Origin: Dryomyza anilis
Taxonomy: Eukaryota; Arthropoda; Insecta; Diptera; Dryomyzidae
Assembly: GCA_951804985.1 (NCBI GenBank)
Contig: OX638132.1
Coordinates: 15,357,529-15,421,528, forward strand
DNA: 64,000 nucleotides
Direction of reading: 5' to 3'
In this document: in pieces, positions 21,774 through 33,885 of the stretch
Numbering within the stretch: the stretch's first letter is position 1
Layout of the letters: each line of letters begins with the position of its first letter
Translations under genes and position numbers: made by a program
The notes under the pieces: generated by a model
Seen by the model: the letters and a program-made list of their open reading frames with translations, nothing else
Database searches by the model: none
What the model was told of the DNA's origin: nothing

Positions 21774-23029
21774 CAAATGGGACGCTACAAAAGTAGAGCG
21801 ACAGGGACAGCAAACGACGGTATATTTCTTGCCGCTCTTTTGACATTTCTCTATGGAAATGGAAAGATATACGAGCCAACAGCGAGTCGAAATTATTAAA
21901 ATTTACTAACGAAATTCGGAGTCAGTGGCCTCAACGTTAAGAGCGCTACGTCCAATTTATGGTCGTCATAATCGTCCTAGCAGATCAACAATTGAGCGTC
22001 TAGTGGAAAAATTTGAATCCACAGGCACAGTACAAAATGTTCCCAGTGAGACAAAGAAGTGTCCGTAGTGTCGAGAATATTGTTACCGCTGAGGCTTCAG
22101 TTGAAGAAATCCCAAATGTGTCTCTCACACACGTCGTTCTCAAGCGTTGGGCATCTCTGTGACGTCCTTGTGGTGAATTTTGCGAAAAGATCTTGGCCTA
22201 CATCCTGACAAAATCAAATTGACGCAAGAACTGAAGCCGCTTGACCACCAGAAGCGTTGTATGTTCGTGAATTGAGCTGAGCAACAACTGGAAAATGATT
22301 CGGATTTTCATCGAAAAATCATCTTCAGCGATGAGGCTCATTTCTGGCTGAATCTTCGTCAATAAACAAAATATGCGTTATTGGTCAGACAGCAATCCAC
22401 ACGTACTCCACGAGTCGTCATTGCATCCCGAAAAAATTACGGTTTGGTGCGGTTTATGGGCCGGCGGCGTCATTGCGCCGTACTTCTTCCGTGATGATCA
22501 CGTTATTGTGAATGGCAATCGCTACCGTTCAATGATAACCGAATATTTTTGGCCCCAATTGGATGATATGGACTTGAAGGACATGTGGTTCCAACAGAAC
22601 GGCGCCACAAGCCACACAGCGAATGCCACAATCAAATTATTGGAAACCAAGTTTGGAGAACGTGTTATCTCACGAAATGGTCCAGTTGATTGGCCGCCTC
22701 GGTCGTGCGATTTGACGCCGTTAGACTATTTCCTGTGGGGCTACGCCATGTCTATGGTCTATGTCAACAAGCCAGCAACGATTGATGAACTTCCTACGAA
22801 TATCGAACTTGAAATTGCAGCAGTATCGGTCGATTTTGCTTGAAAACCGTCGAAAATTGGGTTCAGCGTCTGGACGTCTGGAAGCGTGCCCGTGGTGGCC
22901 ATGCAAAAGAAATCGTGTTCCATACATAATGGCATCGAACGTACTTTTACAGAATTTCATTGATATCCAAAACAGTTTTTGTTTTATTTAAAAAAAAACT
23001 TTTGTAGCGCTTTTATTGGAAAAACCCTT
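21774..23029 (+). mobile_element. full-length rosa-like (DD41D) Tc1/mariner transposon, inactive
   Basis: Terminal inverted repeats: the left starts CAGGGTTTTTCAAATGGG and continues with CGCTACAAAAGT; the right, read inward, starts AAGGGTTTTTCCAATAAAAG and continues with CGCTACAAAAGT. TA dinucleotides flank both ends (21772-21773, 23030-23031), as for all Tc1/mariner elements. Length 1256 bases. The paralogous repeat at 45836-46060 lacks the insert, which supports these boundaries. One internal transposase gene, with breaks. DD41D spacing matches the rosa clade, first named from Ceratitis rosa. Confidence 0.88.
21859..22929 (+). pseudogene. rosa-like DD41D transposase, disabled
   Basis: The start is ATG at 21859 (MERYTSQQRVEIIK). 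The frame hits a stop after about 15 codons (TAC TAA where the copy at 1-430 has TAC TAC), followed by small shifts near 22040-22360. The largest intact piece is 22373-22843. Catalytic motifs: first Asp in FSDEAHFWL (about 22330); second position in WFQQNGATSHTA, where the expected Asp is Asn (AAC at 22598-22600); third Asp in DLTPLDYFLWG. 41 residues separate the second and third positions. A further shift near 22838 precedes the C-terminus, with a stop at about 22927. The helix-turn-helix N-terminus binds the terminal repeats in relatives. Confidence 0.88.
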
Positions 23030-24511
23030 TATAAAAATCAATTCAAATTGATTAAATTAAAATTTGATGATAATTGCATCTTTAAAATGCAAATAAAAGC
23101 CATCTTAGCTATAAAGTACATCCAACTTTTTCAAATGTTTAACCAAAAATTTGTATAATATGAAAATATGATATACAAATAAAATTCTCTAACGAATTAA
23201 TACAAAAAACTGGGGAACACGTCTATGTTATTATTAGTGTAAAATATATAGAATGTGCAGCCAAATTTTAATTTTGTAAATTTTGGTTCTTAAACTGTAA
23301 TAACTCCTAGTAAATCATTTATTTTCATGATACCTGAAGTGTTGAATAGCTTTTCCAATATAATTTGTATCGTTGAATAAAAAAAACATTGCTCAACAAA
23401 ATAACTTCCAATAACATTAACCTACTTTGTTATAAAAGGCAATGAATAATATGCTCCTATAAAACATACACTGAGAAAAACAACTTACTTTAAAATTAAG
23501 AACAACATTTTAAAACAGAAAATAATCACAATGTTTTAAAATTAAACGAAATTGTTGTTAATTTAATCACATTCGTTTTAAAATCTAGAATTCGTCACAT
23601 GCTCCTAAAAGTATGCTGCATTTACATTGTGAATTGTATATAACATACATCTAGGGGCAGCATTTACACGTTAAACAGACATTTTGTGTTCGATGTCACC
23701 CTGCCATATTATTCATAGTCCATTTTTTGCGGGACAAAATTGTATAAAACGAAAATAATAAGCAGTATTAATGTTGATTAATGTTGTTAGTAAAATATTG
23801 CCTTCAGCAAGTACAACATACCATTCCAAACGAGAACTGAAGCAAATGATAAAATAAAATTGAAATAAAATAAAAATAAATCTTATACGAATAAATAAAA
23901 TAATAATAAAAAAAATGTGTAAAGAAAAAAAATAATATTTTTAATTAAAAAAAATATATAACAATTGTTTAAAAATTTTGTCTTAATAACAATTTAAAAA
24001 GAAGCTATGAAAAATCCCATTCTAAAACGGCATTCAAAAATCAGGCCTTTCTAACCAAAACCGTAGCTGTTTAAAATTCTATGCAACAACGTAGTTTAGT
24101 AACTGATGAGAATATATGGGAACTCTACGTGCTAAAAGTTCAGACATGTTCAAGAAAGTTCACGCGATAAAATTAAACGTTTCTATTAGACGCAAAAAAA
24201 AGTGAAAGGGCTTTGGGGCAAAAAATAAAAACGAGACGACGGTAAGCTAATTTAAAACCCTTTAAATGGTTCAACGGCAGAAATAACCTTTTGTGGTGGG
24301 AGTCGAGTCCCATATGCAGTTGGATTCAAATGAATTACAGCACAAACCAGCCGTTGCAACAGTCCGCAATCGGAGCTCTTTCGGGAAGTGGGGTGGGGGA
24401 TTGCAAGACTATCGAGGACAGAGGTTGTCTTTGCTGCAAACTGAGTCATATTGGAGACCAAAGCCATTTGTGGACCATGTGAAGCCGACGACATTTAAGT
24501 TTGGCAAACAG
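23030..24511. other. intergenic region upstream of the cuticle gene
   Basis: 23032-23150 is the right part of dispersed repeat E. 23480-23600 has TTTTAAAA-rich motifs. No gene is seen up to the cuticle promoter. Sequence becomes less AT-rich from about 24280, consistent with a conserved promoter-proximal region. Confidence 0.4.
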
Positions 24512-24519
24512 TATAAAAG
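24512..24519 (+). promoter_or_regulatory. TATA box of the cuticle protein gene
   Basis: TATAAAAG lies about 30 bases before a TGCAGTCT initiator-like site (near 24541-24548). This would give a 5' UTR of about 270 bases before the ATG at 24817. TATA promoters are common in insect cuticle genes. Confidence 0.65.
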
Positions 24520-24816
24520 AAAAGAATTATTGCAAATTAGCTGCAGTCTTCGTTATTTCATTGCGGCTCATTGAACACGATCAAGTCAAACTGATCGCTG
24601 GTGAAAATCAGACGACTACTTTAACGCGAAGAGCGAGCGCGCTATTTGAAATTCTGTTCGGGTAATAAGTGATTTCGGGTTTTAAGTGAATTGGAATAAT
24701 CAATCGTTGCCGTCAGCGGAAATCTGAAGCGATGTTATTAAAGGTGAAAAGTGACGTAGATTAAATTGAGACTGAAATTCGATTGAAAAATTGAAAAATA
24801 TAAAATCTTGTCTAAA

Positions 24817-25567
24817 ATGCCTTCAAATTTGCACATCTTCCAGTTCTTCGTTGCCACTGTACTTTGGACCGTTGCACATTGCGGTGTCGTTGGTCCGTAC
24901 GACGGATACTATGGCCCCAATTATCATGGTGGGCCAGATGGACCTTTGCCCTATGCAGGATATGCGTCACATTATGGGCCGCAGCCAGGCCCAGCAACAT
25001 ATGTAGCACCAGGTGAGAAGTGATATTTTATAAATTTATATAAAAAAATAAAATTTATTTTCAAAAATTTCCAAAAATTCTGTAGCACCAAAACCTGCTG
25101 CTCCGGAACCCTATGATCCTGCTCCCAAATACTCTTTTGGCTATGACATTCAGGACGCCTACACTGGTGATCTCAAGAGCCAACACGAGACTCGCCATGG
25201 CGATGTCGTCAAAGGCAGCTATTCCCTCGTAGATCCCGATGGTACCAAGCGCACCGTTGACTATACTGCCGATCCACATAATGGCTTTAATGCCGTCGTT
25301 CGCAAGGAACCACTCGCCTATAAAGCACATGTACCGGCGATGCCCGCACCGGCACCACCATTGCCAGCGTTACCGAAACCAGCGCCATTACCGGCCGCAC
25401 TGCCTTTGGCACTAGGACATCTGACGCATGCTGGTCTTCCGGGTCCCAATTTCCATGCCGCATATCCAGCATTAGCACCTGCGTATGCACATTATGCTGC
25501 AGCCGCTGTGCCAGCACCGGGTCCCGGACCTGATCCACATCATTCTCATTACTATCATTCACACTAG
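24817..25567 (+). CDS. Cpr92A: RR-2 cuticular protein, two exons, 225 aa
   Basis: Secreted structural protein that binds chitin in the exoskeleton. Exons 24817-25012 and 25086-25567, GT-AG intron of 73 bases. The start is the first ATG downstream of the TATA/initiator, with an AAAATG context, followed by a hydrophobic signal peptide (about residues 1-22). A Gly/Tyr/Pro-rich segment precedes the Rebers-Riddiford RR-2 chitin-binding domain (about residues 77-140). Its hallmark motifs are [54 protein letters not shown]. The Ala/Pro/His-rich tail ends HSHYYHSH. The symbol rests on domain similarity and the neighbouring Dys gene, since Drosophila Cpr92A and Dys both map to cytological region 92A. 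RR-2 genes are numerous, so another Cpr is possible. Confidence 0.92.
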
Positions 25568-25843
25568 GAGTGCAGGCGATATTTCTACTGAAGAATTCTC
25601 TTTTTTGCACAGTTTGTGGCGGCGCATCTTTAGCCTATATCTCTTTTACCACAACTATCTCAGTCTATGGCGGTTTCACTCAATTTCCAAGTACTCTTGT
25701 GTTTGTTCACATTCGGAGCTTTCATCGGCTTCATAGTCTTCTCTTCGTTTTATGTCTTTGCTATCTTTGGAAATTTTATAAAAGTGTGTGTTGTTGTTTT
25801 CGATTATAAGTTTGTATTGTATATTATTTTCAATTCTTCGTTT

Positions 25844-25849
25844 AATAAA
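25844..25849 (+). terminator. polyadenylation signal of the cuticle gene
   Basis: AATAAA about 280 bases after the stop codon. A second AATAAA follows about 16 bases later. Confidence 0.6.
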
Positions 25850-25899
25850 AAATCACTACAAATAAATACTGTTTTTGTAGTACAAATAATAAAATTTAG

Positions 25900-26640
25900 T
25901 ATTTTATTCACAAGTAAGTAATTCTAGATATTTTCGTTAATTTTGCTGGAGATGGAATTCCTTATTCTCTGGCACAGTATTATTTTATATATTTCGTTAA
26001 CATATTTTTACTCATTTTTAATATATCAATTTTTAATACTGATTTCTTCATAGACTCCATTCTTAGGCAACCTATATTATTCGATATATATTCGTTATAG
26101 TTTAATCTATAGACCCTAATTAAGTTCTTCCATTTTTACTTGGGTTGTAATATGTATTATGAGTCAATGGTAATACTCGACTTCTTTGTAACAGTGTCAA
26201 ACATTCATATCAGAAAAGACCAATGAAAATGCTATTAAAAGTGAAATTATTATATTTCAGTTCAGAAATATTCAGCAAATATTAATTAATTTAATTAAAA
26301 ATAAATCATAACTTTGAGATTGTCTAAATTTTAATAACAATTCATATTTTTTGTATTTCTATTATTTTCGGTACTGGAATTTCTAAATTTTAATAATTTT
26401 TAAATTTCAATTGGTTTTTAGACATTCGTCACGAATTACAATTGAATTAATAATTTCGAAACAATTTAACGTAAAAATAAACGTGCATGTTCCAACTTTC
26501 GATCCAATTCCGATCGAATTTCATTTAAAATTTGTAATCAAAAGATTTTCTAAGTACAAAAAATTGTTTTTCAAACGTTCAAGTCGAAGTAAGCATCCCA
26601 ATAGTAAATTTTTCCAGGCCTTGCCAGAAGACTGCACTGC
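25900..26640. other. intergenic DNA after the cuticle gene
   Basis: No gene seen. TTCTAGATATTTTCGTTA at 25921 resembles TTCTAGATATTTTCGTTAG at 1055, and nearby motifs (ATTCCTT...GGCACAGT) also match. An old dispersed repeat is therefore likely. Confidence 0.45.
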
Positions 26641-28276
26641 TACACACAAATAGGGATTCTTTACGAAATATTTGCCGAAGACAATCGAATGCTTGTAGTG
26701 ATTACTTTTTGTTTCTAGTGAATACTTTTTATTTTATATATTTTGCCATAAATATTAACTATTTCTTGCAAACACTTTAAATTATCAGTATTTGTAACAT
26801 ATAGTATTTTATTTGTTGTAAACAATTTAATTGTTTACATAAAACCCTTCATAAGTGTTCCATTAAGTATTTCTCCTAAACACATTCATTTCTTCTGCTA
26901 AATTCTGCATTTATTTGCCTTAAATATTACATTTTAGTAAGTGTTTGGAACAAATACTTGTCAATTCCCTGAAATAATAATTAATTGAAGTGTTTGCACT
27001 AAACACAAAAGTATTTGCAGAAATAACTACGACTCGAACATTGCCGAAAGCCGTCATTTCAATTGTAGTGTTGTACTCGCGCCACGTGCATTGAGTGATT
27101 TTGTAATCAAAAATGTTTGCACCAAAAGAGAAGAAAATTTATATTGTTTGGTACAACTATTACATGTGTTAAAGAGTAATAATTTGTACGGTAATTTGCT
27201 ACAAATCATTCAAATTGATTGTTGCAAGTAATATTTCTGATTTGTATGATATTTTGAGAACTTTTAATATAAGTGGACCTTATTAAAACCTGTTAAGGAG
27301 AATATCTATGACTGCTTTAGAAAGTATTTTTAATGAGTTTTACGGTAAAAAATATTTATTTTGAAACACATAATTTGTTTAACCAAAATTATAGCATTTT
27401 ATAAACGTTATGCGGTTTTTGAAAAACAGCCAGTTTTTTTTTATATTGAAATGAAAGCTTGTCTTTTTTCCAAAAAAAAAAATGTTAAATTATTTACAGT
27501 TAAAATATTTACAGTAAAAATATTTACAAATATTTGGGAGAAACACTTCAAATATTTAGGAGAAACACTTCAAATAATTGCTGGAAACACTATCAATATT
27601 TGAGGCAAACATTTAATACATTTGGTGCATTTCGGAAATGTTTTGTTGTACGAAACATTAAATAGGTGATCAAAAAATAATCGTGATCACATTTTTATTT
27701 TTATGCCTATTTGTATAGCACTCAATTATATTGCTTTCACATAACTTTTTTTATCATCATATGTTACCCATATATATTTGTTATTTATAGCTGAATTTCT
27801 TCGAAAGAGTGTGAACTAATTTTGAAAAATTAAAATATTTGTAAGATATGAATTTGTGAAAGTAACATCTCGATTTTTTTTCCAATTTTTTAAATGAATT
27901 TTTTCTTAAATTTTTGTTTGAATAAAATGTTTTTTCAAGTTCTCCTTTTGAGTTCTTTTAAAGTAATGAGCAACACTTGAAATATTTGGGAGGAACACTT
28001 GAAATATTTGGGAGGAACACTTCAAATAATTGCTGGAAACACTATCAATATTTGAGGCAAACACTTAATACATTTGGTGCATTTCGGAAATGTTTTGTTG
28101 TACGAAACATTAATAGCATTTTTGGCAAAATTGATTGCATGCAATAGTACAATTGTGTATTTTGAAGGAAATAATGAAATGAATATGATTATTTCCTACA
28201 AATGGTGTTTTTAAAACACTTTAGTGTTTGTTTCAGATAGTGTTTACCAGAAACAATATGGTTTTTTGTGTGTATC
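26641..28276. mobile_element. putative element A with ACACACAAA ends
   Basis: It begins at a TACACACAAA motif and ends TTTTTTGTGTGTATC. The left part (TTTGCCATAAATATTAAC, GTATTTGTAACATAT, AATTGTTTACATAAAAC) aligns with 37075-37190 of element B. A ~110-120 base segment is directly duplicated within it (27540-27660 and about 27992-28112), containing CAATATTTGAGGCAAACA and GGAAATGTTTTGTTGTACGA. Non-coding. Confidence 0.5.
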
Positions 28277-29629
28277 TTATAAAAAGTAACTATATAAAAA
28301 ATAAAACCAATCAATTTTAATAATTCGAATAACCATTTATTTATTGTATTAGCTTTTGTTGTTTTATATGAATATACACATATATATAATATATTATGTT
28401 TTTTTTTTATTATTAAAGAGGTTAACTAATATATAATATGTCTTTAGAATGTTTTTATTAATGCATTTTTATTTTCAATGCTATATAAAATAATAAATCT
28501 CGATGATATTAGAGATCAATGTAAGTATGTATATAGTATATAGATTGGGTTTATATAATATATGATAAATATAGTAAAAAAGATATACAGATGTAATAAG
28601 TTTTAGTAGATTTCCTTTTTTTTTTGTTGTTGTTAGATCTGCTTTGCTATTAGTTTATAAAGGTACAAATAGAGAAATAATCGATTAGCTAAATAAAGTT
28701 GTGGTATAAACAACTTATATAGATTTTATAGCGTTACGAGTAGAGTATATGATTGGGTGTCGGGGGCGGTAGTTGTTTGTGTTTTATCTTTTTAAATAAG
28801 AATATAGGTTTCACGTGGTTTCATCGATACATTATTATTATTATAGTTTTATAGATGTATTTTAGAATATTTACTTTTATTTGAAACATACACAAAAAGT
28901 TTAGTGCTGATTATATACTTGCAAATTACTATATTATATTCTTTTAAACATATATAATATATATATAATATTATCAATATAATATTATCATAATAGCGAT
29001 ATATGCCTGTATATTAACTTTAGTACCTTTTTTTATTTTACTAATACTTTTAATTTTTTGCAAAATTATTTTATTTTTTTTAATAATTATTTTAACTATC
29101 AACTTATGTAATTTATTATCATTTTTTTTATTCACTAATTTTATAAATTTTACAAAAATGATCAATACAAAACTTTGTCTAGTATAAAATAAATGTAAAT
29201 TTATATATAATAAATGCAAGGTTTTTAGTTCGAACTTCGAAGTAGTTGAGAAATACTTATGATATTGGTAAAATAATATTATTGAACAAAAAAAAACAGA
29301 AAAATATCATTTATTTTGTAAAGGCAGAGTTTATATAACTCAGTTTATGGATCTGATTTTTATTATTTAGAACCTTTTTTTTTACATTTTATAAATTTTG
29401 CCTATTAGAGTAACCAAGATACTAACCAGAATATGCTGTATACTGGGCCGGGTCGGTCTCCACACAAAAAAAATAAAGTCCGCCCCTAAGATGAAGTCCT
29501 ACCTCGTGTCAGAAATGATTTTTTTTTTGAATCCGCCAAAAACCACTAAAATTGTTGTTTCGCTGCCTACACCTTTCCAACGATATATAAAACTTGATGA
29601 TCGGATACCAAATAAAGAACCCTAGTAGA
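28277..29629. other. very AT-rich intergenic DNA
   Basis: Long A/T stretches and TATA repeats. No gene recognised. A less AT-rich patch at 29420-29600 has a 75-codon open stretch without motifs. Confidence 0.4.
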
Positions 29630-30625
29630 ACTTTTGATAGGTCCATGCTCATGAACTGATCATGTCATTATTTGAGATGATCGGGATATGACGAGGCCCA
29701 CGATGTCCTTGCAACGCAGTGTCCTGATCATGTACTCACCTCAGGCAATGATCATGTACTGATCGGGTAATTCCCCATATCATTATTTATCTGACCATTG
29801 CCTTGTTAAAACATGAGCATACGAAAGCACTACAAATACCCGATGAAATAAAATATCATACCTCATTGAAACCTGATCATTGCCCGATGAAAATCTTTAT
29901 GAGGAACAACTAATGTAGCTTTGATCGGGACCATTGGCTGTTTAGATAATGTAAACCCTGCTATGGTGAACATGATAAGGGTATCACAAGGCAATGATCA
30001 TATTTGCTCTAATAGGGGTAACCTGACGAAACCCCGATCATTGCCCGATGGCGCATCGGGCAAATTTCCTCTAGGGAAGCTATGACCAAAACAAACATTT
30101 TGGCGGTTCTTGGCGGGGTAAAAAAAAATATATATATATTTCGGACACTTTCACGAGGTAAGCTTTCATTTTAGGGGCGCACTTTCAAACATATTATTTT
30201 CGACGCTGCCTACTGTACACGTACCCAGGTGGAAATTTGTCCTATTAGGGTATATCATGTCCATGTCAAATTTGTCATGTTACTGATCGGGTTATGGCAA
30301 GGACAATTTGCAATGATCGTGCATATATCATGACCCTATTAATTTCTGCTAGGGATATAACATGAGAAATACTCAATAATCTATACCCGATCACGATATA
30401 TATATGAAATAATTCAAACATTAGTAATATTTCCTATGTCTAGTAGAGATTTTGTTGTGAAAACCAGATCAATCACAAGATCAACATGATTATTTCGCGA
30501 TCATGTCCTACCTAATAGGGTATATTTTACTAGGTTTATGCAGACAGGCGATAATGTTGATCATGTTAATGATCGGAATATGATTAGGTTAAAATGCATT
30601 TGACCCTATTACAATTTTCGGTACG
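29630..30625. repeat. GATCATG / CCCTATTAG-rich repeat region
   Basis: About 1 kb is dense in GATCATGT, TGATCGGGTA and CCTATTAGGGTA-type motifs in both orientations, with GATC occurring far above expectation. It begins near CCCTAGTAGAAC and ends near GACCCTATTACAATT, which are roughly inverted. Small related pieces occur at 42710-42815 and 46640-46765. Probably a decayed palindromic repeat family. Confidence 0.5.
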
Positions 30626-30779
30626 ACATCATTCGGAACTTGCCTAGAATATCAATAAATAAACTCAAAATGTTATAATTACCTACACTAGCCAACGCGA
30701 TTTTTTCCATGGACATTCCATACATCAATTCTATATAATTTGTTTGTGCTGATTTTGCTCAGTTTTTTTCAAATGACGT

Positions 30780-31180
30780 AATGTTTTTGAGAAAATTGCA
30801 TTCATAATTTAATCCCGTTCTCCCCCACTATTTAAAATCAAAAAAAAATATAATAGTGTAGAAAAATATTTTTTTAAAAAACCTTAAACGCAATTTTTCT
30901 TTAAATTGCCACGACTAATTTTAATATAACAATGAATGCTAATATTTCAATGAGTTTTTAGGATAACTAGATCTAAACTCGGAAAATGTTGATTTTATTT
31001 TGGTCAATTTTGAAATATTTTTTTTTTAGCATCTAATGATAAATAAGAAAATTATATATGTGGTTATCCAGAGCATGGACCACACTAACTACAAAAAAAT
31101 AGTAACCTTTTTTGTAATTGAACTACTTTTTAAATTTTAGTACTCTTTTATTTAATAAACTTTCAATAAAACTAATTATG
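30780..31180 (-). repeat. repeat family S, reversed partial copy
   Basis: Reverse-strand similarity to 8590-9060: CTAGATCTAAACTCGG near 30968 corresponds to the reverse of the CGAGTTTAGATGC segment at 8635. It abuts the forward copy that starts at 31181. Confidence 0.4.
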
Positions 31181-32170
31181 TGTGTAATATTAAAATATCA
31201 TTACTTCATACTTAAAGTATGCTAATTTTTGTAGCGTCGGTAGCTCGTCTGGTTAGTGTGTTGGATTACCAGTGAAAACTCCCTGGTGCGTTCGACTACG
31301 CGCCGAAAGGTACCCGGTTCTATCCTCAGCCAACATCTTTTTCATTGGAAACATTTTTCTATGCGACGCTACCTCTCGGAAGTCAATGGTAAACATACGT
31401 GAGTAAAATTTGCTCTCACCCCACCGTTCGGATTCGGCAATAAACTATAGGTCCCACCACTTTGAGTACAAATATAACACGCACAGCTCAAAATGGTGAG
31501 AGAGCTCGGCCTAAGTTCCAACTATTATTATTTTTTTATAGCATTCTCAGTTTTTTTACTATTACGTAGTCTCTTTAAGAAAAATTCAGTTAAAAATTGC
31601 GATTTTTCAGTAATTTATATGTAAAATATACAAGCAATTTATATTTATATAAATTTTAACAATTTTTTATGAAAACTGAGGTGATAACGCATATTTTAAA
31701 AGTGAGAACAAATATAAAAAAGTTAATATTTTTAATCGTTAGTTTGAACTATGTGCTGCATCATCATAAATTATTTTCTTATTTGTCATTAGATTCAAAA
31801 TGCCAAAATAATCATACAAAAATAGTCTAAAAAATAAAAAAAACTTTCAAGTTTAGATTGCAATATCTTAAAAAAATATTGGAATATTAGTATTTGTTGG
31901 TATAACATAATTAGCCTAGACAATTGGAAGAAAAATTGCGTTAACTGTTTTTTTTGGAAAACAAGTTGTGTAAGGACTGTTATTTTTTTATTTTAAAAAG
32001 TCGCTGAGAATGGCCTTAAATTCGCGAAAGCAATATTCTTAAACATGTTACATAATAGAAAAAACCAAGTTAGACTTTGGTTGAATTATATAGAATTGAT
32101 GTATAAAATAGTTATATTTCTAAATAAATTCTTGCTTGCTTGAGTAGTGTTATTTGTTAGTTTAAATTAT
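31181..32170 (+). repeat. repeat family S, forward copy hosting a SINE
   Basis: AAAATATCATTACTTCATAC (31191) continues after the SINE with CTATTACGTAGTC, GGAAAATATACAAG-like and GCATATTTTAAAAGTGAGA segments in the same order as 8321-9440. Non-coding. Confidence 0.55.
31232..31537 (+). mobile_element. tRNA-derived SINE, duplicated-head subfamily
   Basis: Head TAGCTCGTCTGGTTAGTGTG with the tandemly duplicated segment also present at 11239. The B-box area is diverged (GGTTCTATCCTCAGC). Body and ATT-type tail are present. Confidence 0.85.
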
Positions 32171-32714
32171 GAAACTGTTGTGAAATGTTTTGTTTATATA
32201 GTTTTATTAATTTTAAATAGCTATTTTTATAAACATCTAAACTTACTTAAAAAAAACAACCATATATTATGATCCACTGGATATGTCATTTCAAAAGAAT
32301 GCACAATTTTCAATAGTTCTGTATTTTGCAGAGCCTCAGATTTTGTCAATTGATATTCTTTGCCGATTTGTCTAAATTCAAACACTATTATTCTAGTAAT
32401 TTTATATTTCAATTGGTTTTTTTTTATATATTTTAAGTTCAATTATTTAAATTTGGTTCGATATGTTAGATTCTAATGCATTAAATTGTTCCAATATCGT
32501 CGTAATAGTTATTAATTATTATGGATTATTCGTTATCTGTTTGTTTAGCTATTGCTAATATGAATTGTTCTTATCAAAACTTTAAATTCGTTTATTTGGT
32601 TGTTCTGTTACTATGATTAACTTTTAATTTAGCTGAATACTACTCAATGAGTTTATTTTATCAAATAGGAAAAATGTAAAGGATATGTATAAATATTCGT
32701 TTATATGAGAGTTA
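32171..32714. other. AT-rich intergenic DNA
   Basis: No gene seen between the repeat S copy and the fold-back element. Confidence 0.4.
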
Positions 32715-32722
32715 TTTCTATT

Positions 32723-33877
32723 CAGAGTTCGGATTTGCACGCACGCCCGCGCCCGCGCCCCTAAGTAAATGAGAAGCAAATTTGTTTACGCATACTCTGC
32801 ACTCGGGCACCACATTTTTTTTACAACACATCCCGTCGCAACGAGTGATGCTTTGCACTATTCTCGGTACCTGCCCTCGTGCGGGCTACGAAACTAAAAA
32901 CTGCAGCCCGCGCAGACGTGGAATGAGAAAATAGAGAAACATATCGCGCAAGTGCTATGGTATTTATTTCGCGGGCAACTCCGTGCAACAGCGAAAACCG
33001 ACTGCCCCGGGCAGCACGCGGGGCAGTTTTTCACAGCCAGTTAATTTTTTCTTGTATGACATTCTTATGTGGCGCATGAGTACGGCACTGTTATAATATA
33101 CTGCGCAATGTTTTAATAATTTTTAAATAAAACTATCGTTAATACAGAAAAGTTTGGCAATACTCAAATACACTTTTAATCGAAGTTTTAATTTGGTTTA
33201 TAAAAATTGTATAATTTAGTACTAGTTTTTCAGTGCAAGTTTAAACTTAGTGTACATTTTTACAAATGAGGATATACATTATTTTTCGAAGCCTATCATG
33301 TAGCTTTTTTATTAAAATAGATTTTTGCACATAATAATTTTTGTATTTGAATAAAAATGTTGATTAAGATTTCATGTTAAATTTATTTTTCTGTTCAATG
33401 AACAATTAAAAGATACAATTTTTATAAACCAAAATAAAACAAAATTAAAAGTGTATTTGAGTATTGCCAAACTTGTCTGTATTATCAATAGTTTTATATA
33501 AAAATTATTAAAACATTGCGCAGTCTAGTAAAACAGTGCCAATAAAATTTACTGGCTGTGAAAAATGCGCGTGCTGCCAGGGGCAGTCTGTTTTCGCTGT
33601 TGCACGGAGTTGCCCCGCGAAATAAATACCATAGTACTTGCGCGATATGCTTCTCTATTTTCTCATTCCACGTCTGCGCGGGCTGCAGTTTTTAGTTTCG
33701 TAGCCCGCACGAGGGCAGGTACCGAGAATAGTGCAAAGCATCACTCGTTGCGACGGGATGTGTTGTAAAAAAAAATGTGATGCCCGAGTGCATTGTCTGC
33801 GTAAAACAAATTTGCTCGTCAGTGTATGAAGAAATTGGCATGTGCGGGCGCACGCACACGGGCATTTCCGATCTCTG
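32723..33877. mobile_element. hAT-like fold-back element with 8-base target duplication
   Basis: 1155 bases formed almost wholly by two inverted arms, about 32723-33175 and 33445-33877, around a ~270 base AT-rich loop. The arms are strikingly GC-rich at their outer ~330 bases (e.g. GGGCAACTCCGTGCAACAGC and its complement). Ends read CAGAGTTCGGATTTGC and, inward from the right, CAGAGATCGGAAATGC. The direct repeat TTTCTATT flanks it at 32715-32722 and 33878-33885. An 8-base duplication and CAGNG-type ends fit the hAT superfamily. No transposase is encoded. Confidence 0.85.
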
Positions 33878-33885
33878 TTTCTATT

